The notes under the pieces were generated by a model. It made no database searches, was not told the origin of the DNA, and saw only the letters and a list, made by a program, of their open reading frames with translations. The position numbers were made by a program, and so were the translations under genes. This document shows positions 26,407 to 34,363 of a stretch of 64,000 bases of DNA, piece after piece; the first letter of the stretch is position 1, and each line of letters opens with the position of its first letter. The DNA comes from an uncultured Lachnospiraceae bacterium (GTDB lineage: Bacteria > Bacillota > Clostridia > Lachnospirales > Lachnospiraceae), in NCBI GenBank assembly GCA_902761665.1, contig CACWLA010000009.1, forward strand, positions 1 to 64,000. Direction: 5' to 3'.

Positions 26407-26923
26407 ACTGACGGTCATGCGGATCCTGATGGTCCCGGCCGTTGTTGTGCTGCTTCTGGCATTTGACGGCCTTTGGGCCGACATTGCCGCGGCCGCCTGC
26501 TATCTCATTGCTGCGGTCACGGATTTCTTTGACGGGAAGATCGCAAGGAAATACAATTTGGTGACGAATTTCGGCAAGTTCATGGACCCGCTGGCCGACA
26601 AACTCCTTGTCTGCAGTACGCTCGTCGCAGCGGCGGCGCTCGGACGCACGCCGGCCTGGGCAGTCATCATCGTCATTGCCCGTGAATTTGCCATCAGCGG
26701 CTTCCGCCTGATCGCGGTCGAACGCGGCGTCGTGATCGCTGCAGACTGGAGCGGCAAGATCAAGACCACCCTCCAGAATATCTGGTGCATGGGCCTTCTG
26801 ATCCCGGTCACGGCAGCCTGGTGGAAAACGCTGACAATGATCGTGATGGTCCTCGCGGTGATCCTCACCGTTTATTCCTTCCTGGAGTATCTGTATAAGA
26901 ATCAGCAAGTGCTTAAGGGCTGA
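26390..26923 (+). CDS. pgsA: CDP-diacylglycerol--glycerol-3-phosphate 3-phosphatidyltransferase
   Basis: Makes phosphatidylglycerol phosphate in the membrane. 177 residues, normal length. The CDP-alcohol phosphatidyltransferase motif is intact: DFFDGKIARKYNLVTNFG then KFMDPLADK, i.e. the DxxDGxxARx8GxxxDxxxD pattern. Four to five membrane helices. GGAGGTGG precedes the ATG inside the end of rimO. Confidence 0.95.
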   Translation: MNLPNKLTVMRILMVPAVVVLLLAFDGLWADIAAAACYLIAAVTDFFDGKIARKYNLVTNFGKFMDPLADKLLVCSTLVAAAALGRTPAWAVIIVIAREFAISGFRLIAVERGVVIAADWSGKIKTTLQNIWCMGLLIPVTAAWWKTLTMIVMVLAVILTVYSFLEYLYKNQQVLKG

Positions 26924-26958
26924 GGCAGAAGTCCCCGGCCGAAATAAGGAGATGCCGC

Positions 26959-27318
26959 ATGAAGTGGCTCAGGTCCCTGTACGTGGGGGAAAAGATAGCG
27001 CAGGATAAGGCAGCCGTGATCCGGCTGATCGAGCATCCGGAATGGAAAAGCCGGTTTGCTTTCTGCTGTCTGATCTCACCCGCACCGCAGGAACGGGAGA
27101 ACCTCGAGGTGCTGCCTCTCATCATGCTGAACGAAAAGCATTTTAACCGTGACGACCGTGTCATTCTCGGCATCGCCGCCGGGATGGAGGAGGCAAACGG
27201 CCTGCTCCTTAAGATGACGCAGGACTGCCTGGATGCGGGCGGGGGCGTGAAGGTGAAAGAGTATTTCCTTAGCCTTCCGGAAGACGCCTGGACCGACAGA
27301 GGGGAGGTGGTATCATAG
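26959..27318 (+). CDS. Conserved-looking hypothetical protein
   Basis: 119 residues, soluble, no signal or membrane segment. Starts MKWLRSLYVGEKIAQDKAAVI. Mixed helix/strand composition with one GMEEANGLLLKMTQDCLDAG helix near the middle. I do not recognise the family. AAGGAG precedes the ATG; its TAG stop overlaps the probable start of the next gene, suggesting co-translation with the ytfI-like gene. Confidence 0.75.
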   Translation: MKWLRSLYVGEKIAQDKAAVIRLIEHPEWKSRFAFCCLISPAPQERENLEVLPLIMLNEKHFNRDDRVILGIAAGMEEANGLLLKMTQDCLDAGGGVKVKEYFLSLPEDAWTDRGEVVS

Positions 27319-28472
27319 CTACGGTACTTGCGATACTGCTGACGATCCTCAAGATCCTCGGCATTACGGTACTTGCTGTGCTCGGGCTGGTGATCCTCAT
27401 CCTGCTCATCGTCCTGCTGGTGCCGCTGCGCCTGAATGTTGCGGCGCGCTATGATGAAGAAGTGAAAGCCCGGGTCCATGTGACATGGCTGCTCCGGGCG
27501 GTCCATGTGAAACTTGAATGGCTGAAGGACCACGGTCTGCTCCGGGCAAGGCTCCTGGGACTGAAGACCCTCATGAAGAAGCACATCGGCGACTGGGGAC
27601 CGGAGCCGCAGAAAGCGGAGGAACCGCCGGGAGGGACGGAAGAAGCTGCCGCGGAGAGCGGCACGGCCTCTGCAGAAGAAGGATCTGCAGCTTCCGGAGC
27701 GGATGAGAAACCGGCCGCTGCTGAAGCGCCGGCATCTTCGGAGGAGAAACCCGCGGCGGCGGAAGAAAAGCCGCAGACCGCGGAGGAAAAACCTTCACCC
27801 GCAGAAGAGAAACCCTCACCTGCAGAAGAACCTTCACCAGCAGAAGAAAAACCTACTTCCACCTCGAAGCCCGAAACGAAAGAAGAGCCTGCGGAACCGG
27901 CTGATGAGAAAGCCGGGGAGGCAGCTTCAGCCGCACAGGAAACAGCCTCCGGCACAGAGGAGAAAGAACCTGCCGGTGAGACCGAAGAAGATCTGCCGCA
28001 GCTTGCTGCGATCGAGAAGAAACTCGATGAGATCGCCGGGAAGATCGATGAATTCCAGGGTTACTGGTACGACGAGAAGAACCGGAAAACGGTACGCCTC
28101 ATCGGGAAACAGCTGAAAAAGATCGGCCGCCATCTGAAGCCCACACACTTTCTGGTGGAAGGTGAACTCGGTTTCGGCGATCCGGCAAAGACCGGTAAGA
28201 TCATGGGTACGCTCTACAGCTTCTACCCGGTCTTCAGGGATCACATCCGGATCGATGGCAATTACGAAGAGCAGGTCATGAAGCTGCGTCTGGAACTGAA
28301 AGGAAGGCTCAGGCTCGGGATCTTCGTTGAGGTGGCCCTGCGGCTGCTGCTCAATAAGACCCTGCGGCAGTGGATCAAAAAACTGACGCACAAGGACAAG
28401 AACGAAAAAGCCGGCGAAGAGACCGCGGAAGAGACCGCCGAAGCGGCGGATCAGGAACAAAAGGCTGCATGA
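27315..28472 (+). CDS. DUF2953/YtfI-like membrane-anchored protein, probable ATA start
   Basis: N-terminal hydrophobic helix ATVLAILLTILKILGITVL continuing to LLVPLRL, a long E/K/P/A-rich low-complexity stretch (about 105-210, with repeated AEEKPSP-type units), then the DUF2953 core GELGFGDPAKTGKIMG. Neighbour of a gerW/ytfJ gene, as ytfI is in Bacillus. No ATG exists upstream of the helix: the first standard start in frame is GTG 27378, in mid-helix and without a ribosome site. The helix register and the strong GGGGAGG at 27301-27307 point to ATA at 27315, overlapping the upstream TAG as ATAG. Possibly a true non-AUG start or a base error. Confidence 0.75.
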   Translation: MATVLAILLTILKILGITVLAVLGLVILILLIVLLVPLRLNVAARYDEEVKARVHVTWLLRAVHVKLEWLKDHGLLRARLLGLKTLMKKHIGDWGPEPQKAEEPPGGTEEAAAESGTASAEEGSAASGADEKPAAAEAPASSEEKPAAAEEKPQTAEEKPSPAEEKPSPAEEPSPAEEKPTSTSKPETKEEPAEPADEKAGEAASAAQETASGTEEKEPAGETEEDLPQLAAIEKKLDEIAGKIDEFQGYWYDEKNRKTVRLIGKQLKKIGRHLKPTHFLVEGELGFGDPAKTGKIMGTLYSFYPVFRDHIRIDGNYEEQVMKLRLELKGRLRLGIFVEVALRLLLNKTLRQWIKKLTHKDKNEKAGEETAEETAEAADQEQKAA

Positions 28473-28497
28473 GCGGCCTGCACATAAGGAGATCATC

Positions 28498-28902
28498 ATG
28501 GCAGACAATACGAAATTCGGAAACTCGATGCAGCAGATGTTCGAAGGCATGGACAAGGCCATCGGCACCAAGAGCGTGATGGGCGAAGCAATGGATCTGG
28601 GCGGCGGAAAGTATGTCATCCCGCTTGCCGACGTTACCTTCGGCATGGGCGCGGGCGCCAGCGTCAACGAGAAATATAACAGCAACGGCGGCGGTGGCGG
28701 CGTCAGTGCGAAGATGAGTCCTCACGCTGTGCTCCTCATTGAAAACGGCACAGCCCGCATCATCAACGTCCAGGAGGAGAACAAGGCAGTGCATTTCCTG
28801 GAATCCGTCCCGGACCTGATCAACCGTTTCTCGTCCTTCCTGAAGAAGGAACCGAAGACAGAGAGCGAAAGCGAAGCAGCTTTCGACAACATGGAAGTGT
28901 AA
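28498..28902 (+). CDS. GerW/YtfJ-family protein
   Basis: 134 residues. The family pattern is clear: GEAMDLGGGKYVIPLADVTFGMGAG, then a glycine-rich loop and SPHAVLLIENGTARIINV. In Bacillus GerW is needed for germination of spores and is made in the mother cell or forespore, but YtfJ-like proteins also occur widely in Clostridia. AAGGAG lies ahead of the ATG. Adjacent ytfI-like gene supports the assignment. Confidence 0.9.
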   Translation: MADNTKFGNSMQQMFEGMDKAIGTKSVMGEAMDLGGGKYVIPLADVTFGMGAGASVNEKYNSNGGGGGVSAKMSPHAVLLIENGTARIINVQEENKAVHFLESVPDLINRFSSFLKKEPKTESESEAAFDNMEV

Positions 28903-28960
28903 TTTTCCGAAACAGGAAAAGAAATACGGTGTTTTTGTTGAAAAAATGCGAAAAAAGGGC

Positions 28961-28989
28961 TTGCTTTTTCGGCGGCTCTTTGCTATAGT
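28961..28989 (+). promoter_or_regulatory. Sigma-A promoter of rpmB
   Basis: TTGCTT (28961-28966), 17 bp, TATAGT (28984-28989), 50 bp ahead of the rpmB start. A GCGGC...GCCGC pair in the leader may form a small hairpin. Confidence 0.7.
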
Positions 28990-29038
28990 CTCAATGTTGC
29001 GGCACAGGCCGCAAGGTAAAGACGAAGGAGGTGCGGTT

Positions 29039-29224
29039 ATGGCAAAATGCGCTATTTGCGGAAAAGGCGTTCACTTTGGCAACAATGTCAGCCATTCGCA
29101 TAGACGTTCCAATCACATTTGGAAATCCAACATCAAATCCGTTCGGGTCAAAGTTGGAGAAGGCACACAGAAGATGTATGTTTGCACTTCCTGCCTGAAG
29201 TCCGGCAAAGTGGAAAGAGCATAA
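29039..29224 (+). CDS. rpmB: 50S ribosomal protein L28, zinc-binding form
   Basis: 61 residues: MAKCAICGKGVHFGNNVSHSH...CTSCLKSGKVERA. It keeps both CxxC pairs (CAIC and CTSC), so it is the C+ zinc form. The ATG follows AAGGAGG with ideal spacing; the frame is open upstream but that part lies before the promoter-proximal leader. Monocistronic, with promoter and hairpin on each side. Confidence 0.97.
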   Translation: MAKCAICGKGVHFGNNVSHSHRRSNHIWKSNIKSVRVKVGEGTQKMYVCTSCLKSGKVERA

Positions 29225-29240
29225 CTGATTCTTGCACACA

Positions 29241-29273
29241 GACAGCCCAGGAGTGTAGAACTCTTGGGCTGTT
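29241..29273 (+). terminator. Hairpin after rpmB
   Basis: ACAGCCCA / TGGGCTGT extended by GAGT / ACTC (29242-29272), loop GTAGA. No long T-run follows, so termination strength is uncertain. Confidence 0.6.
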
Positions 29274-29321
29274 CGTCTATCACACCGCAAGGTGAAATAA
29301 TAGAAAGGATAGGGTAACAAC

Positions 29322-30125
29322 ATGAACTGGGAATCCATCAAAACTGCGGTCCTGAACACAGGGATCAAGGTCGTCATTGCGCTGGTCATCCTGATCGTAG
29401 CGTTCAAGATCATCAACGCCATCTTCAAGAAGCTGAAAAAGTCACTGGACAAAGCCGGCAAGCTTGATTCAATGCTGATCAAGGCACTGATCAATGCGGG
29501 CAGATGGCTGGCCAAGATCCTCGTCGTCATCGCCCTCGTGGGTTACCTGGGCATTGACACCACCGGTTTCTCCGCGCTGATCGCCTCCCTGGGCGTTGCC
29601 CTCGGCTTGGCCGTCAACGGAACGCTGAGCAACTTTGCCGGCGGCGTGCTGCTGCTCATCACCCGTCCTTTCAAGATCGGTGATTACATTGCGGTCGCGG
29701 GCTTCGAAGGAACCGTTGATGACCTGAAGGTCGTCAGCACCAAGCTGATCACCCTGGACAACAAGGTCGTCTACGTCCCGAACGGCGTCGTTTCCACGAG
29801 CGCGGTAACGAACTACACCGCCCTGGATATCCGCCGTGTCGACCTGAACTTCAACGTGGCTGCCGGCACCGATTTTAATGTCGCCCGCGACGCCCTGGTG
29901 AAGATGTGCCTGGACAATCCGAAGGTCGTCCGGGATCCTGCTCCCGTCGCTCTGCTGAACGGTCCGAGCAAGAGAGGCATCGAGATCATCTGCCGTTCCT
30001 ACTGCAAGCCCGAGGATTACTGGGATGTGTATTTCGGCCTGATCGAGGCGGTCGGCCCCGTCTTTGCCGCGAAGGGTATCACGACCCCGAACGAACAGCT
30101 CGACGTCAACATGAAAAACAACTGA
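29322..30125 (+). CDS. mscS: Small-conductance mechanosensitive channel (MscS type)
   Basis: 267 residues. Three N-terminal helices; the pore helix ALIASLGVALGLAVNGTLSNFAGGV (about 85-110) carries the A/G pattern of MscS; the beta domain starts FKIGDYIAVAGFEGTVDDL. It releases osmolytes on sudden hypo-osmotic shock. AGAAAGGATAGGG lies ahead of the ATG. Single gene between terminators. Confidence 0.94.
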   Translation: MNWESIKTAVLNTGIKVVIALVILIVAFKIINAIFKKLKKSLDKAGKLDSMLIKALINAGRWLAKILVVIALVGYLGIDTTGFSALIASLGVALGLAVNGTLSNFAGGVLLLITRPFKIGDYIAVAGFEGTVDDLKVVSTKLITLDNKVVYVPNGVVSTSAVTNYTALDIRRVDLNFNVAAGTDFNVARDALVKMCLDNPKVVRDPAPVALLNGPSKRGIEIICRSYCKPEDYWDVYFGLIEAVGPVFAAKGITTPNEQLDVNMKNN

Positions 30126-30162
30126 GATCAGCAGGAAGAAAGCTGATCCCGCTTGATTTTTT
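30126..30162 (+). terminator. Intrinsic terminator after mscS
   Basis: GATCAGC / GCTGATC (30126-30132 with 30142-30148), then CCGCTTGATTTTTT. Confidence 0.8.
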
Positions 30163-30198
30163 CGGTGAGAATCGGTATAATATAATACCGATTCTCAC
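30153..30198 (+). promoter_or_regulatory. Sigma-A promoter with a 34-bp palindrome over the -10 box (asp23 operon)
   Basis: TTGATT (30153-30158), 17 bp, TATAAT (30176-30181). A perfect inverted repeat of 14 bp, GTGAGAATCGGTAT / ATACCGATTCTCAC, with a 6-bp centre spans 30165-30198 and covers the -10 and start site. It is separate from the terminator just upstream and lacks a T-run, so an operator is the best reading. Confidence 0.75.
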
Positions 30199-30219
30199 TT
30201 TATGAAAGGAGAGCCACCT

Positions 30220-30576
30220 ATGAAAGCCAATATTCAAACCGATCACGGCGAGGTCGTCATCGATACCGATGTGATCGCCAAATATGCGGGTGCCGTGGCT
30301 GTCGAGTGTTTCGGCGTTGTCGGCATGGCCACCACCAACGTGATGGAAGGCATCACTTCGCTGCTGAAGAAGGAAAACCTCTCGCAGGGGATCAGCGTGA
30401 ACGTTGCGGACGGCAAACTGTGCCTTGACTTCCATATCATCGTGGCCTACGGGGTCAGCATTTCGGCGGTTTCGGAAAACCTGATCGAAAACGTTCGGTA
30501 CAAAGTCGAAACCTTTACCGGCATTCCGGTTGATAAAGTCAATATCTATGTTGAAGGCGTGCGCCTCATCGATTAA
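30220..30576 (+). CDS. Asp23/Gls24-family envelope stress protein (YloU-like)
   Basis: 118 residues. DUF322 pattern: GEVVIDTDVIAKYAGAVAVECFGVVGMA and VAYGVSISAVSENLIENVRYKVE. Members sit at the membrane or cytosol edge and respond to alkali or envelope stress. Placed directly ahead of fakA, the conserved yloU-yloV order of Firmicutes. AAAGGAGAG precedes ATG 30220; an upstream ATG at 30202 overlaps that ribosome site and is unlikely. Confidence 0.93.
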   Translation: MKANIQTDHGEVVIDTDVIAKYAGAVAVECFGVVGMATTNVMEGITSLLKKENLSQGISVNVADGKLCLDFHIIVAYGVSISAVSENLIENVRYKVETFTGIPVDKVNIYVEGVRLID

Positions 30577-30594
30577 GTTCTGGGGGAGAACAAA

Positions 30595-32268
30595 GTGGCA
30601 ACACAAAGCATTGATGTAAAGATGTTTACCAGGATGTTCATCTCCGGAGCCAATAATCTGGAGGCGAATAAGGCCTGGATCAACGATCTGAACGTCTTTC
30701 CGGTACCGGACGGCGACACGGGCACCAACATGTCCCTGACGCTGACCAGTGCCGTAAAAGAGGTTTCCGGTCCGAAGGTCACGGATATGGCATCCGCGGC
30801 CAAGGCCGTTTCTTTCGGTTCCCTGCGCGGTGCGCGCGGCAACAGCGGCGTCATCACCTCGCAGCTGCTCCGCGGCTTCTGCAAGGTCCTGCAGACCAAG
30901 GAGACCGTAGACGCAGCGGCGATCGCCGAAGCAAGCGTCAAGGCGGTAGAGACAGCCTACAAGGCGGTCATGAAGCCGAAGGAAGGCACGATCCTGACGG
31001 TCGCGCGCGGCGTTTCGGAAAAGTGGAACGAACTTGCGGCTGAAGAGACCGATCTTGAAAAGATCTTCGAGCAGGTACTCGATCACGGCGATAAGGTCCT
31101 CGCGTATACGCCTGAACTGCTTCCGGTCCTGAAGGAAGCGGGCGTGGTCGACTCCGGCGGGCAGGGACTCATGGTCTTCCTGAAGGGCGCCTACGCCTGC
31201 ATGATGGGACGTGAGGTCACGGCAGGGGAGACGGCCGAAGACGCCGGCCGCAAAGCTGTTCCGGATGACAAGTACACCTACCGCGTGTCCTACGGCGTAA
31301 AGCCGAAGCATCCGGTGTCTCAGGAACAGGAAGCGGGCTTCAAGTCCTGGCTGGAAGCGATCGGTGACCATGCTGACGTCAGCAGCGACTGCGACATCCT
31401 GCATGTGTCGGTCGAGACCGACGATCCCGGCCTGGTCCTGCAGAAAGGCATGAAATACGGCAGCCTCATCGGCGTTGCCGTGCTGAATAAGCGCGAAGAA
31501 AAGGAAGCGGTGAAAGCCGTACCTGCTGAGAAAGCCGAAGAAGCGCCTGCTTCTCCTGCGAAGGCTTCTGCCTTCGTGAAAACGACGGTCCCCGAATCGG
31601 AATGGAAGGAGATCGGCTTCATTGCGACGGCAGTCGGCGACGGCCTGTCGGAAGTCTTCCGGCGCCTCGGCGTCGACGCCATCGTTCAGGGCGGACAGAC
31701 CATGAATCCCAGCACGGAAGACATGCTGGAAGCCATTGAGTCCGTCCCGGCCAAGGCCATCATCATTCTGCCCAACAACAAGAACATCATCCTGGCGGCG
31801 CAGCAGGCACAGAAGCTCGGCAAGTCAAGGAAGGTCGAGGTCCTGCCGACTAGGAACATCCCCGAAGGCATCACGGCCATGAGCTGCTTCATGCCGGAGG
31901 ATCCGCTGGAGGACAATCTCAGCATGATGCGCGAGGCCTTCGCTTCCGTGAAGAGCGGCGAAGTGACTTACGCGGTGCGGAACACCCAGATCGCCGGCAT
32001 GGAGATCCACGAAGGCGACTTCATGGGACTCGGCGGTCCGCAGGGCATCTATGCGGTGGGCAAGGACAAGATGCAGGTCCTGCTGGACACGATCGCGGCG
32101 ATGGTCGACGAAGGATCCGGAATGATCACGCTGTACTACGGCGAAGACGTGAAAGAGGAAGAGGGCGAAGCCCTGAGAGAAAAACTCACGGCACTGTACC
32201 CGGACTGCGATATCGACGTGATATGCGGTGGGCAGCCGGTCTACTCCTTCATCGCTTCGGTAGAGTAA
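30595..32268 (+). CDS. fakA: Fatty acid kinase, ATP-binding subunit FakA (DhaL/DAK2 domain)
   Basis: 557 residues. N-terminal DAK2/DhaL domain with metal-binding VPDGDTGTNMSLT (about 38-50) and GARGNSGVI; the C-terminal part holds NNKNIILAAQQA and TYAVRNTQIAG, which match the FakA/YloV regulatory half. With a FakB partner it phosphorylates exogenous fatty acids for phospholipid synthesis; no fakB is in the window. GTG start with GGGGGAG ahead. A strong terminator follows. Confidence 0.93.
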   Translation: MATQSIDVKMFTRMFISGANNLEANKAWINDLNVFPVPDGDTGTNMSLTLTSAVKEVSGPKVTDMASAAKAVSFGSLRGARGNSGVITSQLLRGFCKVLQTKETVDAAAIAEASVKAVETAYKAVMKPKEGTILTVARGVSEKWNELAAEETDLEKIFEQVLDHGDKVLAYTPELLPVLKEAGVVDSGGQGLMVFLKGAYACMMGREVTAGETAEDAGRKAVPDDKYTYRVSYGVKPKHPVSQEQEAGFKSWLEAIGDHADVSSDCDILHVSVETDDPGLVLQKGMKYGSLIGVAVLNKREEKEAVKAVPAEKAEEAPASPAKASAFVKTTVPESEWKEIGFIATAVGDGLSEVFRRLGVDAIVQGGQTMNPSTEDMLEAIESVPAKAIIILPNNKNIILAAQQAQKLGKSRKVEVLPTRNIPEGITAMSCFMPEDPLEDNLSMMREAFASVKSGEVTYAVRNTQIAGMEIHEGDFMGLGGPQGIYAVGKDKMQVLLDTIAAMVDEGSGMITLYYGEDVKEEEGEALREKLTALYPDCDIDVICGGQPVYSFIASVE

Positions 32269-32274
32269 ACAGGC

Positions 32275-32302
32275 AAAGGGGGACGGAAGCGTCCCCCTTT
32301 TT
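32275..32302 (+). terminator. Intrinsic terminator after fakA
   Basis: GGGGGACG-GAAG-CGTCCCCC then TTTTT. recG starts 16 bp beyond, so some read-through or a promoter inside fakA must feed recG. Confidence 0.9.
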
Positions 32303-32317
32303 CACTAAGGAGAGGGC

Positions 32318-34363
32318 ATGGTCGAAAAAGGCGCGCCGGTCACGGCGTTAAAGGGGATCGGTCCGCGGTCTGCGGAGGAGCTGAGGTCGCTTGGCATCCT
32401 GACCGCGGAGGATCTTCTGCGCTTTTTTCCCGGAGGCTATGACCGGCCGGAAGCGGTCACCGAGATCGCGGAAGCAGCAACGGACGTTCCGACGGCAGTC
32501 CGCGGCATCCTGACAACGGCGCCGGTCAACCGCGGCTTCGGAAACAGGACCGTGACGAGCTTCAGCATCGCCGACGGCAGCGGCAGGCTCGGTGTCGCTT
32601 TCTTCCACATGCCTTATCTGAAAAACGCCCTGCATAAGGGGGACGAGCGGGTCTTCCGGGGCGTCATCTCCGAAACGAAGTACGGGCTCAGGATGGACCA
32701 TCCGAAGATCTTCAGGCCTGAGGAATACGATAAGCTGACGCATGCCATCTGGCCGGTCTATCCGACGATGGGCATTCTCAGCCAGAAAAAGCTCCGCGAC
32801 GCAATTGCCCAGGCGCTGGAGAACTGCGAAGTGCAGGAAGAGATGCTGCCGCCGGCTCTCATCGGAAAGGGCTGGATGACCGAGCGTGAGGCGCTGCGGC
32901 AGATCCATTTCCCGGAAAGCGAAGAAGCACTGGTCCGGGCCAGGGAGCGGCTGGTCTTTGAAGAATTCCTGGTCTTCCTTCTCAGGATCCGCCTGATGAA
33001 GGCCGGGGAGAGCCGGGAAAATCCCTGCCCGATGCCGGAATCGGCGCTGGCGGAGCGGTTTCGGAAGAGCCTTCCCTACAGCCTCACCGGCGCGCAGGCA
33101 AAGGCCTGGGAGCAGATCAGGAGCGACATCTCCGGGGAAAAGCGCATGAACCGCCTGATCCAGGGCGACGTGGGCTCCGGCAAGACCGTGCTGGCGGTCA
33201 TGGCGCTGCTCGCGGCTGTGGAGAACGGGTACCAGGGCGCGCTCATGGCACCCACGGAAGTCCTTGCGGAACAGCATTTCGAAAAGATCACGAAGCTGTT
33301 CGCGGCAGCGGATATCCCCGCGCGCTGCGTGCTGCTGACCGGTTCGGTCAAGGAGGCAGCCAAGCGGGTGATCCGGCAGGAACTGGCGGACGGCCGGGCT
33401 GACATCGCGATCGGTACCCATGCCCTGATCCAGGAAAGCGTCGCGTTTAAAAACCTCGGTCTGGTCGTCACCGACGAGCAGCACCGCTTTGGCGTGAGGC
33501 AGCGTGAGACCCTCGGTGCAAAGGGCGTGAAGCCGCATCTTCTGGTCATGAGCGCGACGCCCATCCCGCGGACGCTTGCCATCATTCTCTACGGCGACCT
33601 GGATATTTCCGTGATCGACGAACTGCCGCGGGGGCGGCTGCCCATCAAAAACGCCGTGGTCACGCCGAAAGCGCGGGGCAGTGCGTACCGTCTGATCCTG
33701 AAAGAGATCGAAGCGGGGCACCAGGCCTATGTCATCTGTCCTTTGGTGGAGGAGAGCGAAGCCATGGCCGGCGAAAATGTCGGTGACTACGCGGAACGTC
33801 TGAAAGCCGTTCTGCCGCCGGAGATCCGGATCGGTGTCCTGCACGGGCGGATGACCGCCGCCGAAAAGAATGCCGTGATGCAGAAATTCCAGCGCGGTGA
33901 AACGGATATCCTTGTCTCAACAACTGTGGTCGAGGTAGGCGTGGACGTCTCGAACGCCACGGTCATGATGGTGGAAAATGCCGAGCGCTTCGGCCTGGCA
34001 CAGCTGCACCAGCTGCGCGGCCGGGTGGGACGCGGAGATGCCCAGTCATACGCCGTCTTCATGGACGGGTCCGGAAAACCGCGCAAAAAAGAACGGCTCG
34101 AGATATTGAATCAGACGAACGACGGGTTTAAAATAGCAGAAGAGGATCTGAAGCTCCGCGGTCCGGGAGACCTCTTCGGTATCCGTCAGAGCGGCGAGAT
34201 GCATTTCGCGCTGGGCGATATCTATCAGGACCATGAAACACTGCTTAAGGCGGCGGAAGCAGCCACGGAACTCCTGAAGGAGGACCCGCGGCTTGAAAAG
34301 GAAGAAAACCGCAGACTGAAGGAGCAGGCCGTAAGGCTGCTCGGAAAGGCGGAGGCAATATGA
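32318..34363 (+). CDS. recG: ATP-dependent DNA helicase RecG
   Basis: Branch-migration helicase that remodels stalled forks. 681 residues. An N-terminal OB/wedge domain; Walker A GDVGSGKT (about 286-293); the DEQH box in VVTDEQHRFGVRQR; SATPIPRTLA; C-terminal motif with STTVVEVGVDV and QLHQLRGRVGRG. All family motifs are present. AAGGAG lies ahead of the ATG. Overlaps galK by 4 bp. Confidence 0.97.
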   Translation: MVEKGAPVTALKGIGPRSAEELRSLGILTAEDLLRFFPGGYDRPEAVTEIAEAATDVPTAVRGILTTAPVNRGFGNRTVTSFSIADGSGRLGVAFFHMPYLKNALHKGDERVFRGVISETKYGLRMDHPKIFRPEEYDKLTHAIWPVYPTMGILSQKKLRDAIAQALENCEVQEEMLPPALIGKGWMTEREALRQIHFPESEEALVRARERLVFEEFLVFLLRIRLMKAGESRENPCPMPESALAERFRKSLPYSLTGAQAKAWEQIRSDISGEKRMNRLIQGDVGSGKTVLAVMALLAAVENGYQGALMAPTEVLAEQHFEKITKLFAAADIPARCVLLTGSVKEAAKRVIRQELADGRADIAIGTHALIQESVAFKNLGLVVTDEQHRFGVRQRETLGAKGVKPHLLVMSATPIPRTLAIILYGDLDISVIDELPRGRLPIKNAVVTPKARGSAYRLILKEIEAGHQAYVICPLVEESEAMAGENVGDYAERLKAVLPPEIRIGVLHGRMTAAEKNAVMQKFQRGETDILVSTTVVEVGVDVSNATVMMVENAERFGLAQLHQLRGRVGRGDAQSYAVFMDGSGKPRKKERLEILNQTNDGFKIAEEDLKLRGPGDLFGIRQSGEMHFALGDIYQDHETLLKAAEAATELLKEDPRLEKEENRRLKEQAVRLLGKAEAI

